The position numbers were made by a program, and so were the translations under genes. A stretch of DNA of 64,000 nt, from the NCBI RefSeq assembly GCF_002099195.1, contig NZ_NBYX01000014.1:124001-188000 (forward strand), written 5' to 3'. This stretch comes from Burkholderia puraquae (GTDB taxonomy: Bacteria; Pseudomonadota; Gammaproteobacteria; Burkholderiales; Burkholderiaceae). Of this stretch, positions 25,205 through 33,259 are shown one piece after another. The notes beneath the pieces are model-generated. The model searched no databases. It saw only the letters and a list, made by a program, of their open reading frames with translations, and was not told the DNA's origin. Position 1 is the stretch's first letter. Every line of letters begins with the position of its first letter.

Positions 25205-27666
25205 ATCGCGATCTGGCGGAACACGCCGTATTGAATCTCGCCACGGCCGATGCCGCTGTGGCCGAAGCCGGCGATGCCGCCGCACTGCGCCGGGCGCTGC
25301 CGGCCGAACGGGCCAGCGCGCGCCATCCGGCGCGCACGCTGCGCGTGGCGATCGTCCACGACTGGCTCGTCACCTATGCAGGTGCCGAGCGCGTGCTCGA
25401 ACAGATCGTCGCGTGCTTTCCGGACGCCGACCTGTTCAGCCTCGTCGACTTCCTCGACGATCGCGCGTTCGTGCGCGGCAAGCCGGTGACGACGTCCTTC
25501 ATCCAGAAGCTGCCGTTCGCGCGCACCAAGTACCGCAGCTACCTGCCGCTGATGCCGCTCGCGATCGAGCAGCTCGACGTGTCGGAATACGACCTCGTGA
25601 TCTCGAGCAGCCACGCGGTCGCGAAGGGCGTGCTGACGGGGCCGGACCAGGTGCACATCAGCTACGTGCATTCGCCGATCCGCTACGCGTGGGACCTGCA
25701 GCACCAGTACCTGGAACAGTCGAACCTCACGCATGGGCCGAAATCGCTGCTCGCGCGGATGATCCTGCATTACATCCGCAACTGGGACACGCGCACCGCG
25801 AACGCGGTGGACGGCTTTGTCGCGAACTCCGCGTTCATCGCGCGGCGTATCAAGAAGGTCTACCACCGCGACGCGGCGGTGATCTTCCCGCCGGTCGACG
25901 TCGACGCGTTTTCGCTGAACGCGGAGAAGGAGGATTTCTACCTGACCGCGTCGCGGATGGTGCCGTACAAGAAGATCGACCTGATCGTCGACGCGTTCTC
26001 GCGTACGCCCGAACGCAAGCTCGTCGTAATCGGCGACGGCCCCGAGATGCAGAAGATCCGTGCGAAGGCCGGCCCGAACGTCGAGATCATGGGCTACCAG
26101 CCGTTCGCGGTGCTGCACGACCGGATGCGCCGTGCGAAGGCGTTCGTGTTCGCGGCGGAGGAGGATTTCGGGATCTCGGTGGTCGAGGCGCAGGCGTGCG
26201 GCACGCCGGTGATCGCGTACGGCAAGGGCGGCGCACTCGAAACCGTGCTCGACCCGCAATCGAACCTGAATCCGACCGGGCTCTTTTTCGACGAACAGAC
26301 GCCGCACGCGATCGTCGCGGCCGTCGACGATTTCGAGCGCGCGCCGCAGCGCTTCACGCCGGACGCCTGCCGCGCGAACGCGGAGCGGTTTTCCGCCGAT
26401 ACGTTCCGGCGGCGCTTTCTCGACTATGTGGAAGCCGCGCTGCCCGGCTCGACGGCGCAGCGCGGCACGGCGATCGCACCGATGCCGGCCGCGCGTGGCC
26501 CGGCCACGCTCGTGCTCGACCAGAGCGGCGTGCTCGGCGGCGCCGAGCTGTCGCTGCTCGAGATCATGAAACACATGCGCGCGAACGCCGACGTGCTGCT
26601 GTTCGACGACGGTCCGTTCCGCGCGGCGCTCGAGGAGATCGGCGCGCGCGTCGACGTGGTCGACCAGGGTGCGCTCGCGGGCGTGCGCAAGCAGGGCGGC
26701 GTGTCGCTCGGCGCGGTGAAGCAGCTCGTGCGGCTGGTGCGCGATGTCGCGCGCCGCGCACGCCGGGCCGAAGTGATCTACGCGAACACGCAGCGCGCGA
26801 TGGTGGTCGCCGCGCTGGCCGGGCGGCTCGCGCGCAAGCCGGTGGTCTGGCACCTGCGCGACATCGTCAGCACCGACCATTTCGGCAGCAAGCAGTTGCT
26901 GGCGATCAAGTATTGCTCGCGGCTCGGCGTCACGCGCGTGATCGCGAACTCCGACGCGTCCGCGCAGGCGTTCCGCGCGCTGACGGGCTTCACGCCGCAG
27001 CACGTCGACGTCGTGTTCAACGGCATTTCGGCCGAGCCGTTCGATGCGCTGGAAGGCGTCAGCCAGGCCGCGCTGCGCGCGCGGCTGGGGTTGCCCGAGC
27101 ACGCATGGCTCGTCGGTTCGTTCAGCCGCCTTGCGCACTGGAAGGGGCAGCACGTGCTGCTGGAGGCCGCTGCGCGGCATCCCGACATGCACGTGGTGCT
27201 GGTCGGCGCGCCGCTGTTCGGCGAGGACGAATACGCCGCGCAGTTGCACGAATACGTCGCGCGGCACGGGATGGACGGGCGCGTGCATTTCCTCGGGTTC
27301 CAGCGCGACGTGGCCGCGTGCATGACGGCGGTCGACGTGGTCGCGCACACGTCGATCACGCCCGAGCCGTTCGGGCGGGTGATCGTCGAGGGGATGCTCG
27401 CGCGCCGGCCGGTCGTCGCGGCACGCGCGGGCGGTGTCGTCGAAATCATCGAGGATGGCGACAACGGGCTGCTCTGTGCGCCGGGCGATGCGACCGCGCT
27501 GGCCGATGCGCTGGAAACGCTGAAGCGCGACGGCGCGCTGCGCGAGCGGCTGGTCGCAAGCGGGCGTGCGACGGCGGTGCGCCGGTTCGGTAGCGAAACC
27601 TACGTGGAGCGGGTCGAGAAGATCCTCGCGGACACGGCGAAGGCTGCGAAAGCGAAGAAGCGGTAG
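25201..27666 (+). CDS. bceR: Bifunctional GT4 glycosyltransferase, two catalytic domains in one chain
   Basis: The 821-residue cytoplasmic protein contains two complete GT-B family 4 modules. The first (about 45-420) starts RVAIVHDWLVTYAGAERVL and has the EX7E pair Glu321/Glu329 in EEDFGISVVEAQACGTPV. The second (about 435-800) starts LVLDQSGVLGGAELSLLEI and has Glu722/Glu730 in EPFGRVIVEGM. Each module is about the length of a normal single enzyme, so two successive sugar transfers in cepacian repeat-unit assembly are likely. It overlaps bceQ by four bases and ends in a Lys/Ala-rich tail. The sugar donors cannot be told from sequence. Confidence 0.9.
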   Translation: MNRDLAEHAVLNLATADAAVAEAGDAAALRRALPAERASARHPARTLRVAIVHDWLVTYAGAERVLEQIVACFPDADLFSLVDFLDDRAFVRGKPVTTSFIQKLPFARTKYRSYLPLMPLAIEQLDVSEYDLVISSSHAVAKGVLTGPDQVHISYVHSPIRYAWDLQHQYLEQSNLTHGPKSLLARMILHYIRNWDTRTANAVDGFVANSAFIARRIKKVYHRDAAVIFPPVDVDAFSLNAEKEDFYLTASRMVPYKKIDLIVDAFSRTPERKLVVIGDGPEMQKIRAKAGPNVEIMGYQPFAVLHDRMRRAKAFVFAAEEDFGISVVEAQACGTPVIAYGKGGALETVLDPQSNLNPTGLFFDEQTPHAIVAAVDDFERAPQRFTPDACRANAERFSADTFRRRFLDYVEAALPGSTAQRGTAIAPMPAARGPATLVLDQSGVLGGAELSLLEIMKHMRANADVLLFDDGPFRAALEEIGARVDVVDQGALAGVRKQGGVSLGAVKQLVRLVRDVARRARRAEVIYANTQRAMVVAALAGRLARKPVVWHLRDIVSTDHFGSKQLLAIKYCSRLGVTRVIANSDASAQAFRALTGFTPQHVDVVFNGISAEPFDALEGVSQAALRARLGLPEHAWLVGSFSRLAHWKGQHVLLEAAARHPDMHVVLVGAPLFGEDEYAAQLHEYVARHGMDGRVHFLGFQRDVAACMTAVDVVAHTSITPEPFGRVIVEGMLARRPVVAARAGGVVEIIEDGDNGLLCAPGDATALADALETLKRDGALRERLVASGRATAVRRFGSETYVERVEKILADTAKAAKAKKR

Positions 27667-27689
27667 CCGGCGCGAGCCGCCTGGAAACG

Positions 27690-27730
27690 AGCCCTCACGC
27701 GGCGGCGCGCCGCGTGAGGGCTTTGTTTTT
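27690..27730 (+). terminator. Terminator of bceP-bceQ-bceR
   Basis: A perfect 14-bp stem (AGCCCTCACGCGGC with GCCGCGTGAGGGCT) with a 5-base loop is followed by TTGTTTTTC. It begins 24 bases after the bceR stop. Confidence 0.88.
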
Positions 27731-27828
27731 CGGCTCGGAGGCTTGGCCGGGGGAGTGGCGGGCAGGTTGTTGAGCGCCGTGCGGCGTGCGTGCTTGACCG
27801 GTCGTCGATTGGGAGCGTGCGGCGGGCG

Positions 27829-27906
27829 GTGCGAGAAGGTGGTGCGAGAAGGTGGTGCGAGAAGGTGGTGCGAGAAGGTGGTGCGAGAAGGTGGTGCGAG
27901 AAGCTG
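27829..27906. repeat. 13-bp minisatellite, six units
   Basis: The unit GTGCGAGAAGGTG is repeated head to tail six times (27829, 27842, 27855, 27868, 27881, 27894). The first five are identical and the last has a C for G near its end. It lies in non-coding DNA between the bceR terminator and the bceS terminator. The reading frames crossing it on both strands have no other support. Confidence 0.93.
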
Positions 27907-28028
27907 ACGCCCAGGCAGTCCGCGTGGTGAAAGCCGGTCGGAGACGGCCCATGCGGGCCGTAGCGCGGCCGGACACCGGAGGGCTACCCATCCGCGTCAC
28001 CCCGGCGTGCCGGCGCGCTCAGGCCATG

Positions 28029-28065
28029 AAAAAGCCCCCGCGCAGCAGGACGCCACGCGGGGGCT
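28029..28065 (-). terminator. Terminator of bceS (minus strand)
   Basis: Read on the minus strand, AGCCCCCGCG pairs with CGCGGGGGCT across a 13-base loop. It is followed by TTTTTC. It lies 22 bases past the bceS stop. Confidence 0.85.
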
Positions 28066-28086
28066 CGGGAGCGCGGGTCGGCCGCG

Positions 28087-29262
28087 TCAGACGGCCCGTT
28101 CGGGCGCCGGCGCGACGACGCGGGCGGGGCGGGCCGGCTTGAAGCTGGCCGACCACGTCATCGCCGGGCGTTCGAACATCCGGTAGAACAGGTACGCGAC
28201 CGGGATCGCGGCGGCCATGAACGCGAACGACGGCCAGATCGACAACTGCAGCTCGGAATGGAACAGCACCGAGCCGAGGCAGACGAACAGCGGCAGGTGG
28301 ATCAGGTACAGCGAGTAGCTGAAGTCGCCGAACCAGCTCAGCACGCGCAGCGGCGGCGTCGGGCGCGGCGGGCGGGCGAGCGCACGGTACAGGAAGCACG
28401 CGAACCCGGCCGACCAAAGCTGGAACGCGCCGTACTGGCCGAAATGGAACGCGGCGCAGCCGGCCGCCAGCAGCACCGCGGCCGCGCCGTACCACACGCG
28501 CGACGGCACGGTGGCCGCGCCGCGCGCCTGCCCTGCACGCACGTCGGCGATCCACGCGCCGATCGTCCAGGACAGCCAGTACGACGAGAAGAACTGCAGG
28601 TCGTGCCGTTCGAGCAGCCACGCCGACGCGACGTTGACGAGCGCGACCGCGGCCACGACCGCCGGCATGCCGATGCGCCGGCGTACCGCGAACAGCAGCG
28701 GGTAGATCGCGTAGAACTGCACTTCGAGCGACAGCGTCCACAGCGCGCCGTTCGACCCGTACGTGTAGCCGGCGACGCCCTGCAGCGAGAACAGGTTCAC
28801 GAGGAACGCGACGAGGCCGACGTCGCGGATCTTGTGGCTGACGGGCTCGATCTGCAGGCTGACCGAGTCGAGTGCGAGCGTGAACAGCAGCGCGGCGAGC
28901 AGCACCGGGTAGATGCGCGCGAACCGGCGCACCCAGAAGTTCGGCGCGTCGAGCCGGTACGCGGGATCGGCCGCGAGCTTGAGCGCCGCGTTGCGGTGGA
29001 TGCAGTAGCCGCTGATCACGAAGAAGATCGGTACGCCGGCGGAGCCCCACGCGAACGGGAAGGTCAGGTAGCCGGCGATCGCGCTCGGGGTGAGCGCATG
29101 ACCGTAAGCATGATGGAAGCTCTGCATGCCGACCCAGACGACCTGGCGGCAGTGGAAATAGGCGACGAGCAGCGCCGCGAAGCCGCGCATCGCGTCGATC
29201 ACGTGTTCCTTGTGATCGGCGACGGGCGGCGCGGTCAGAGACGATCCGCTGAAAGCTTGCAT
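28087..29262 (-). CDS. bceS: OafA-type membrane acyltransferase
   Basis: The 391-residue acyltransferase family 3 protein has about ten membrane segments. The conserved blocks are VIDAMRGFAALLVAYFHCRQ with the histidine, GVPIFFVISGYCIHR, and WTLSLEVQFYAIYPLLFAV. It is the second of three such enzymes in the cluster and differs clearly in sequence from bceO and bceU. A role in acetylating a particular sugar of cepacian is inferred. It is monocistronic with its own terminator. Confidence 0.85.
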   Translation of the reverse strand: MQAFSGSSLTAPPVADHKEHVIDAMRGFAALLVAYFHCRQVVWVGMQSFHHAYGHALTPSAIAGYLTFPFAWGSAGVPIFFVISGYCIHRNAALKLAADPAYRLDAPNFWVRRFARIYPVLLAALLFTLALDSVSLQIEPVSHKIRDVGLVAFLVNLFSLQGVAGYTYGSNGALWTLSLEVQFYAIYPLLFAVRRRIGMPAVVAAVALVNVASAWLLERHDLQFFSSYWLSWTIGAWIADVRAGQARGAATVPSRVWYGAAAVLLAAGCAAFHFGQYGAFQLWSAGFACFLYRALARPPRPTPPLRVLSWFGDFSYSLYLIHLPLFVCLGSVLFHSELQLSIWPSFAFMAAAIPVAYLFYRMFERPAMTWSASFKPARPARVVAPAPERAV

Positions 29263-29479
29263 GCGATTCGATTCCTTGCGACGGATGGACGGGAAGTTTC
29301 ATCCAATCGTAATGCGCAAGAATTCGATCAATGAATAAAAAAATCTTACCGGGAAATATCGGAATTCCACATCATGGTTTTATCGCGTTCCGAAAGCGGT
29401 TCCGCGAGGCAGGTCAATTATTTACCGATTTTTTTCTGATAGTTTGAAGCTCCAGTTGATTGATGCAAGGAGCGGCAAG

Positions 29480-29623
29480 ATGGACATGCATTGGATCGCG
29501 AGCGCGGCAGTACTGCTGGTCATGGCCGTGCTGTCGGCGTACCGCGAGGCGCTGAAGAACGAACCGATTCGCCCGGGTCTCGAACGGGGCGGCGTGCCCT
29601 ATATCGAGGAATTCGAATCGTAA
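29480..29623 (+). CDS. Small membrane protein, 47 residues
   Basis: This short gene lies between bceS and bceT. The ATG at 29480 is preceded by a good AAGGAG Shine-Dalgarno at 8-9 bases. The product has a single predicted membrane helix at about residues 5-22 (WIASAAVLLVMAVLSAY) and a polar, conserved-looking tail ending VPYIEEFES. No family is recognised. The clean ribosome site, strong helix and length argue for a real microprotein rather than a chance frame. Being inside the exopolysaccharide cluster it may modulate a membrane partner there; that is inference. Confidence 0.6.
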   Translation: MDMHWIASAAVLLVMAVLSAYREALKNEPIRPGLERGGVPYIEEFES

Positions 29624-29852
29624 GAATTTGTATCCGGAAAATCGGTAATTTGTTTCTGCCTCGGCACTCGATCCGGCAATATCGACCGAATGGAAGGGAT
29701 TATATTTTTTTCGGAATAATTGAGCAATCGTCCATATCGATAATGAGCGGAGTCGAATTGGCAGTACCGTCGATTCTCGATATGCCGTTCGGAACACAAT
29801 CGCGCCGGGTCGCTGGTCGACGCGGCGCAGTCAACGCAATCAGGATGCGAAC

Positions 29853-30740
29853 ATGTTGAAAGTCACCAAGGCCGTGTTCCCCGTTGCCGGACTCGGCACG
29901 CGGTTCCTCCCGGCAACGAAGGCGAGCCCGAAGGAGATGTTGCCCGTCGTCGACAAGCCGCTGATTCAGTACGCGGTCGAGGAAGCGATCAACGCCGGTA
30001 TCACCGAGATGATCTTCGTCACCGGGCGCAGCAAGCGCGCGATCGAGGATCACTTCGACAAGTCGTACGAGATCGAGGCCGAACTCGAGGCGCGCGGCAA
30101 GGAAAAGCTGCTGGAACTCGTGCGCGGCATCAAGCCGAGCAACGTCAACTGCTTCTACGTGCGCCAGCCGGAAGCGCTCGGCCTCGGCCATGCGGTGCTG
30201 TGCGCGGAGAAGCTCGTGCACGGCGAGCCGTTCGCGGTGATCCTCGCCGACGACCTGTTGCACGGCGAACAGCCGGTGCTCAAGCAGCTCGTCGACGTGT
30301 TCGACCACTATCACAGCTCGGTGATCGGCGTCGAGACGATCGCGCGTGAGGACAGCCGCTCGTACGGCGTCGTCGAAGGCCGCGAATGGGAAGAGGACGT
30401 CATCAAGCTGTCGGGCATCATCGAGAAGCCGGCGCCCGAGGATGCGCCGTCGAATCTCGGCGTGGTCGGCCGCTACGTGTTCATGCCGACGATCTTCGAT
30501 CATCTGCGCAAGCTCAAGCCGGGCGCCGGCGGCGAGCTGCAGCTGACCGATGCGGTCCAGTCGCTGCTCGCGAATGAGCAGGTGCTCGCGTATCGCTACT
30601 TCGGCACGCGCTTCGATTGCGGCAGCAAGATCGGCTATCTCAAGGCAACCGTCGAGCTCGCGCTCCAGCATCCGGAAGTGGCCCGCGAGTTCGAGGCATA
30701 CCTGCGTACCTGCTTGCCCGCGCTGGCTGCTGTCGCCTAA
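29853..30740 (+). CDS. bceT: UTP-glucose-1-phosphate uridylyltransferase
   Basis: The 295-residue GalU-family enzyme makes UDP-glucose, the precursor of the Glc, Gal and GlcA residues of cepacian. The nucleotidyltransferase motif AVFPVAGLGTRFLPATKASP is at the N terminus, with KEMLPVVDKPLIQYAVEEA following. LADDLL and SSYGV-type segments (RSYGVVEG) are in place, as is the conserved GTRFDCGSKIGYLKA near the C terminus. ATG 29853 follows an AGGATG ribosome site. In bce-II the homologue is BceT. A housekeeping galU elsewhere is likely. Confidence 0.93.
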   Translation: MLKVTKAVFPVAGLGTRFLPATKASPKEMLPVVDKPLIQYAVEEAINAGITEMIFVTGRSKRAIEDHFDKSYEIEAELEARGKEKLLELVRGIKPSNVNCFYVRQPEALGLGHAVLCAEKLVHGEPFAVILADDLLHGEQPVLKQLVDVFDHYHSSVIGVETIAREDSRSYGVVEGREWEEDVIKLSGIIEKPAPEDAPSNLGVVGRYVFMPTIFDHLRKLKPGAGGELQLTDAVQSLLANEQVLAYRYFGTRFDCGSKIGYLKATVELALQHPEVAREFEAYLRTCLPALAAVA

Positions 30741-30783
30741 GCAGCTGCGCGCTCCGTTGTTTCAGGTGGTGGTTGTTCCGTTG

Positions 30784-30814
30784 GCCCCGGCCGCTCGCGC
30801 GCCGGGGCTTTTTT
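30784..30814 (+). terminator. Terminator of bceT
   Basis: GCCCCGGC (30784-30791) pairs with GCCGGGGC (30801-30808), followed by six T. It begins 44 bases past the bceT stop. Confidence 0.87.
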
Positions 30815-31139
30815 GCGTGTGCAGGTGCGTGGATGCGCGATCGTGGTGCGCGCTGGCGGCATGTGTGCCGTGGCGGGTTTGCTTCGAGCGCGGTGCCGCG
30901 TGCGGCGCTGGGCGCGCTGGCGAGAAAGGGCGTCACGCCTGAAACCGGTGCCGCAGCCGGCGGCAGGATGAGCGGACCGGCGGCGCGGTTGCGTGATGCG
31001 TATGGACGGTCGTGACCGAACCGGTTCTGCCGGCGCCGGTCGATGGCGCGACGCGACGCCCCGTTCGCCGAGCGTCAGCTTCCCGAAGTGGTCTGAATCG
31101 CGGTTTCCCCGTTCGATCGCTGCCGCGTCCGTGCGGCGT
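30815..31139. other. Gap between convergent bceT and bceU
   Basis: This is 325 bases of GC-rich sequence between convergent genes. Several frames are open, but none has a ribosome site or recognisable product. I see nothing else in it. Confidence 0.6.
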
Positions 31140-32258
31140 TCAACGTGCCGACGTGCTCTGCCGCGCGACGAAATACCGGGCCAGCATCGCGGCGACCGGC
31201 TTCTTGAAGTCGAGCAGCCGCTTTTCGAGATAGCGCCAGGACAGGTGCGCGAGCAGCACGGCGAGCGCGAATTGCAGCATCTCGGGTAGCGTTTCGCGGA
31301 CGATTGCCGGTATGGCCACGTGCGCGACGTGCGCGGGCAGCACGCCGAAGCGTGCCGGAATCAGGTTGTGGAACAGGTAGAAGCCGTAGCTGATCGTGCC
31401 GAGATAGACGAGCGGCGCCCAGTCGAGCAGCGCCACGACGGGATGCTCGGGTTCGCTGACGATCCACAGCAGCAGTGCGCCGAGCGACGCGGACAGGCCG
31501 AGATCCACGAGCCCCGCGATCGCGTCGGGCAACGCCGTGCACGCGGGCAGCACGAGGAAGAACACGACACCTGCCGCGCCGAGCCAGCCGGGCGGAACGC
31601 GGCGCACGGCGGCCGTGCCGCGATCGGCGAGCGCCATCGCGCCGACGCCGCCGAGTGCGATCAGCGCGAAATTCCACGGCGAAAATGCATAGATCAGCAC
31701 CGGCGACGCGTCGGACAGGGAGAGCGCGAGATGCGCGAGCGCACACAGCACGACGGCTGCGATGCCGAGCGCGACATGTCGCGCGGCGGGCACCGCGAGC
31801 AGCGCGAGCGGTGCGATCAGATAGAACTGCTGTTCAACTGCGAGGCTCCAGAAGTGCGACGTGGAGCCCGGCCAGCCGTCCTTGACGACGCCGATCCAGT
31901 AATTCGACAGGAACACCGCGTGCCACGCGAGCCCGAGATTGACGTCGCGCTGGTAGAACAGTGCATGCGCGATCGCGAGCGCGGCGAGCAGCAGGTAATA
32001 CACGGGAAAGATCCGCAGTGCGCGCTTCGCGAGGAACAGCGCGAGCGCATGGCGGCGCGTCATGGTGCCGCGCTCGACCGCCTGGCGGTTGCGATGCAGC
32101 TCGCCGACGATCAGGAATCCGCTGATGAGGAAAAACGTCCACACGCCAAGCTTGCCGACGTCGACGGCAAGGACGTGGCCCTTGTGGGACAGGAAAACGA
32201 GAATGACGGCGAGGGCTCGCAGGCCGTCGAGTCCTTTGACGTATCTGGCTTCGCGCAT
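31140..32258 (-). CDS. bceU: OafA-type membrane acyltransferase
   Basis: The 372-residue acyltransferase family 3 membrane protein is the third in the cluster. The blocks are VKGLDGLRALAVILVFLSHK with the catalytic-type histidine, GVWTFFLISGFLIVGEL, and HFWSLAVEQQFYLIAPLALL. The open frame reaches 32300 only through a TTG; ATG 32258 starts just ahead of the conserved block and lies about 28 bases after a good -10 element. It closes the bce-II set. Confidence 0.84.
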   Translation of the reverse strand: MREARYVKGLDGLRALAVILVFLSHKGHVLAVDVGKLGVWTFFLISGFLIVGELHRNRQAVERGTMTRRHALALFLAKRALRIFPVYYLLLAALAIAHALFYQRDVNLGLAWHAVFLSNYWIGVVKDGWPGSTSHFWSLAVEQQFYLIAPLALLAVPAARHVALGIAAVVLCALAHLALSLSDASPVLIYAFSPWNFALIALGGVGAMALADRGTAAVRRVPPGWLGAAGVVFFLVLPACTALPDAIAGLVDLGLSASLGALLLWIVSEPEHPVVALLDWAPLVYLGTISYGFYLFHNLIPARFGVLPAHVAHVAIPAIVRETLPEMLQFALAVLLAHLSWRYLEKRLLDFKKPVAAMLARYFVARQSTSAR

Positions 32259-32285
32259 GGAGGCATCCGGGCATTGAGCGAGCCC

Positions 32286-32291
32286 AGTATA
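32286..32291 (-). promoter_or_regulatory. Candidate -10 element of bceU
   Basis: On the minus strand TATACT (5 of 6 matches to the -10 consensus) lies 28 bases upstream of ATG 32258. The -35 region is poor. It supports a start at 32258 rather than the upstream TTG. Confidence 0.35.
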
Positions 32292-32515
32292 GGTGCGCAA
32301 ATATCGAACGTAATTCGCATTCGGGTGCCTACGTAAAGGCGTTTTTTGATGCTGGAGCGTCGTTGAAATCGGTCACACGCAAAAAAACCTGCGGGAAACC
32401 CCGCGAAAACGCATAAAAGTACTGCACGAAGCGTCAAGGCGCTTGTAGAATCCGGCGTTGAAGCGCGCGCGTTGCACGCTTCGTGTATCCAACGACCACA
32501 CCTGGTAGGAGAAAC

Positions 32516-32965
32516 ATGGCGACTTCCGCAAAAAAGGTGGCCAAGAAGGCTGCCGCACCCGCCACCAAGAAAGTGGCTGCCAAAAAGGCTGCGCCCGCGA
32601 AGAAAGTAGTGGCCAAGAAGGTTGTCGCGAAGGCGGCACCGGCCGCTCCGACGCCGCTGAAGGACAAGTTCACGAAGGCATCGCTCGCAACGCACATCGC
32701 TGAGCGCGCAGCTGTCGAAGTGAAGGCGGTCAAGGCAGTGCTCGTCGCACTCGAGAACGTCGTGCTCGGCTCGGTCCACAAGAAGGGCGCGGGCGAGTTC
32801 ACGCTGCCGGGCCTGCTGAAGATCACGGCACAAGTCGTGCCGGCGAAGAAGAAGCGCTTCGGCAAGGATCCGTTCACGGGCGAAGAGCGCTGGTTCCCGG
32901 CGAAGCCGGCCAGCGTGCGCGTGAAGGCACGTGCGCTGAAGAAGCTGAAGGACGCGGCAGCGTAA
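32516..32965 (+). CDS. HU-family DNA-binding protein with Lys/Ala-rich N-terminal tail
   Basis: The 149-residue protein has two parts. Residues 1-45 are a histone-H1/AlgP-like tail of KKA, KKV and AAPA repeats. Residues 50-149 are an HU/IHF-type domain with KASLATHIAERAAVEVKAVK, the turn GAGEFTLPGLLKI and a basic arm FGKDPFTGEERWFPAKPA. It should bind and compact DNA, with the tail as an extra nonspecific DNA contact. A strong GGTAGGAGA ribosome site fixes ATG 32516. It is monocistronic with a double hairpin terminator, which suggests high expression. TAGAAT at 32446-32451 is a possible -10. Confidence 0.9.
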   Translation: MATSAKKVAKKAAAPATKKVAAKKAAPAKKVVAKKVVAKAAPAAPTPLKDKFTKASLATHIAERAAVEVKAVKAVLVALENVVLGSVHKKGAGEFTLPGLLKITAQVVPAKKKRFGKDPFTGEERWFPAKPASVRVKARALKKLKDAAA

Positions 32966-32971
32966 TGCCGC

Positions 32972-33050
32972 GCTGCGGCTGCCGAATGCATGTCGGCAGC
33001 CGCAGCGATGTCCGACGATCCCCGTACGCGAAAGCGTACGGGGATTTTTA
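32972..33050 (+). terminator. Double hairpin terminator after the HU gene
   Basis: A perfect 14-bp stem (GCTGCGGCTGCCGA 32972-32985, TCGGCAGCCGCAGC 32993-33006) is followed by a perfect 12-bp stem (ATCCCCGTACGC 33018-33029, GCGTACGGGGAT 33034-33045). The second has a GAAA tetraloop and a T-run. The second hairpin is the terminator; the first may stabilise the mRNA 3' end. Confidence 0.92.
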
Positions 33051-33259
33051 TTGCGCTGCGCAAATCGCGCGGCAGCGAAGCATCGCAATGGCGGAAGGTC
33101 CGGTTCGATGCGTGACGCGCCATGGATGACGTGCCGCGCACGCGCGATGTCGCACGGCAATCCTCACCCACCTCGCGATCGATCCGCCGCGGCGCGTCGC
33201 GCTCGCTGCGCGTCGCGCTCGCTGCGCCTGTTGCGTGCGCATGGCGGGACATACGCATC

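Noticed and set aside
27829..27906. CRISPR array
   Set aside because: Units are 13 bp and directly adjacent with no spacers; there are no cas genes. It is a minisatellite.
27695..28000. Minus-strand protein with HHLLAPP repeats
   Set aside because: The repeats come from the 13-bp minisatellite, whose unit is not a multiple of three; no start signal or domain supports it.
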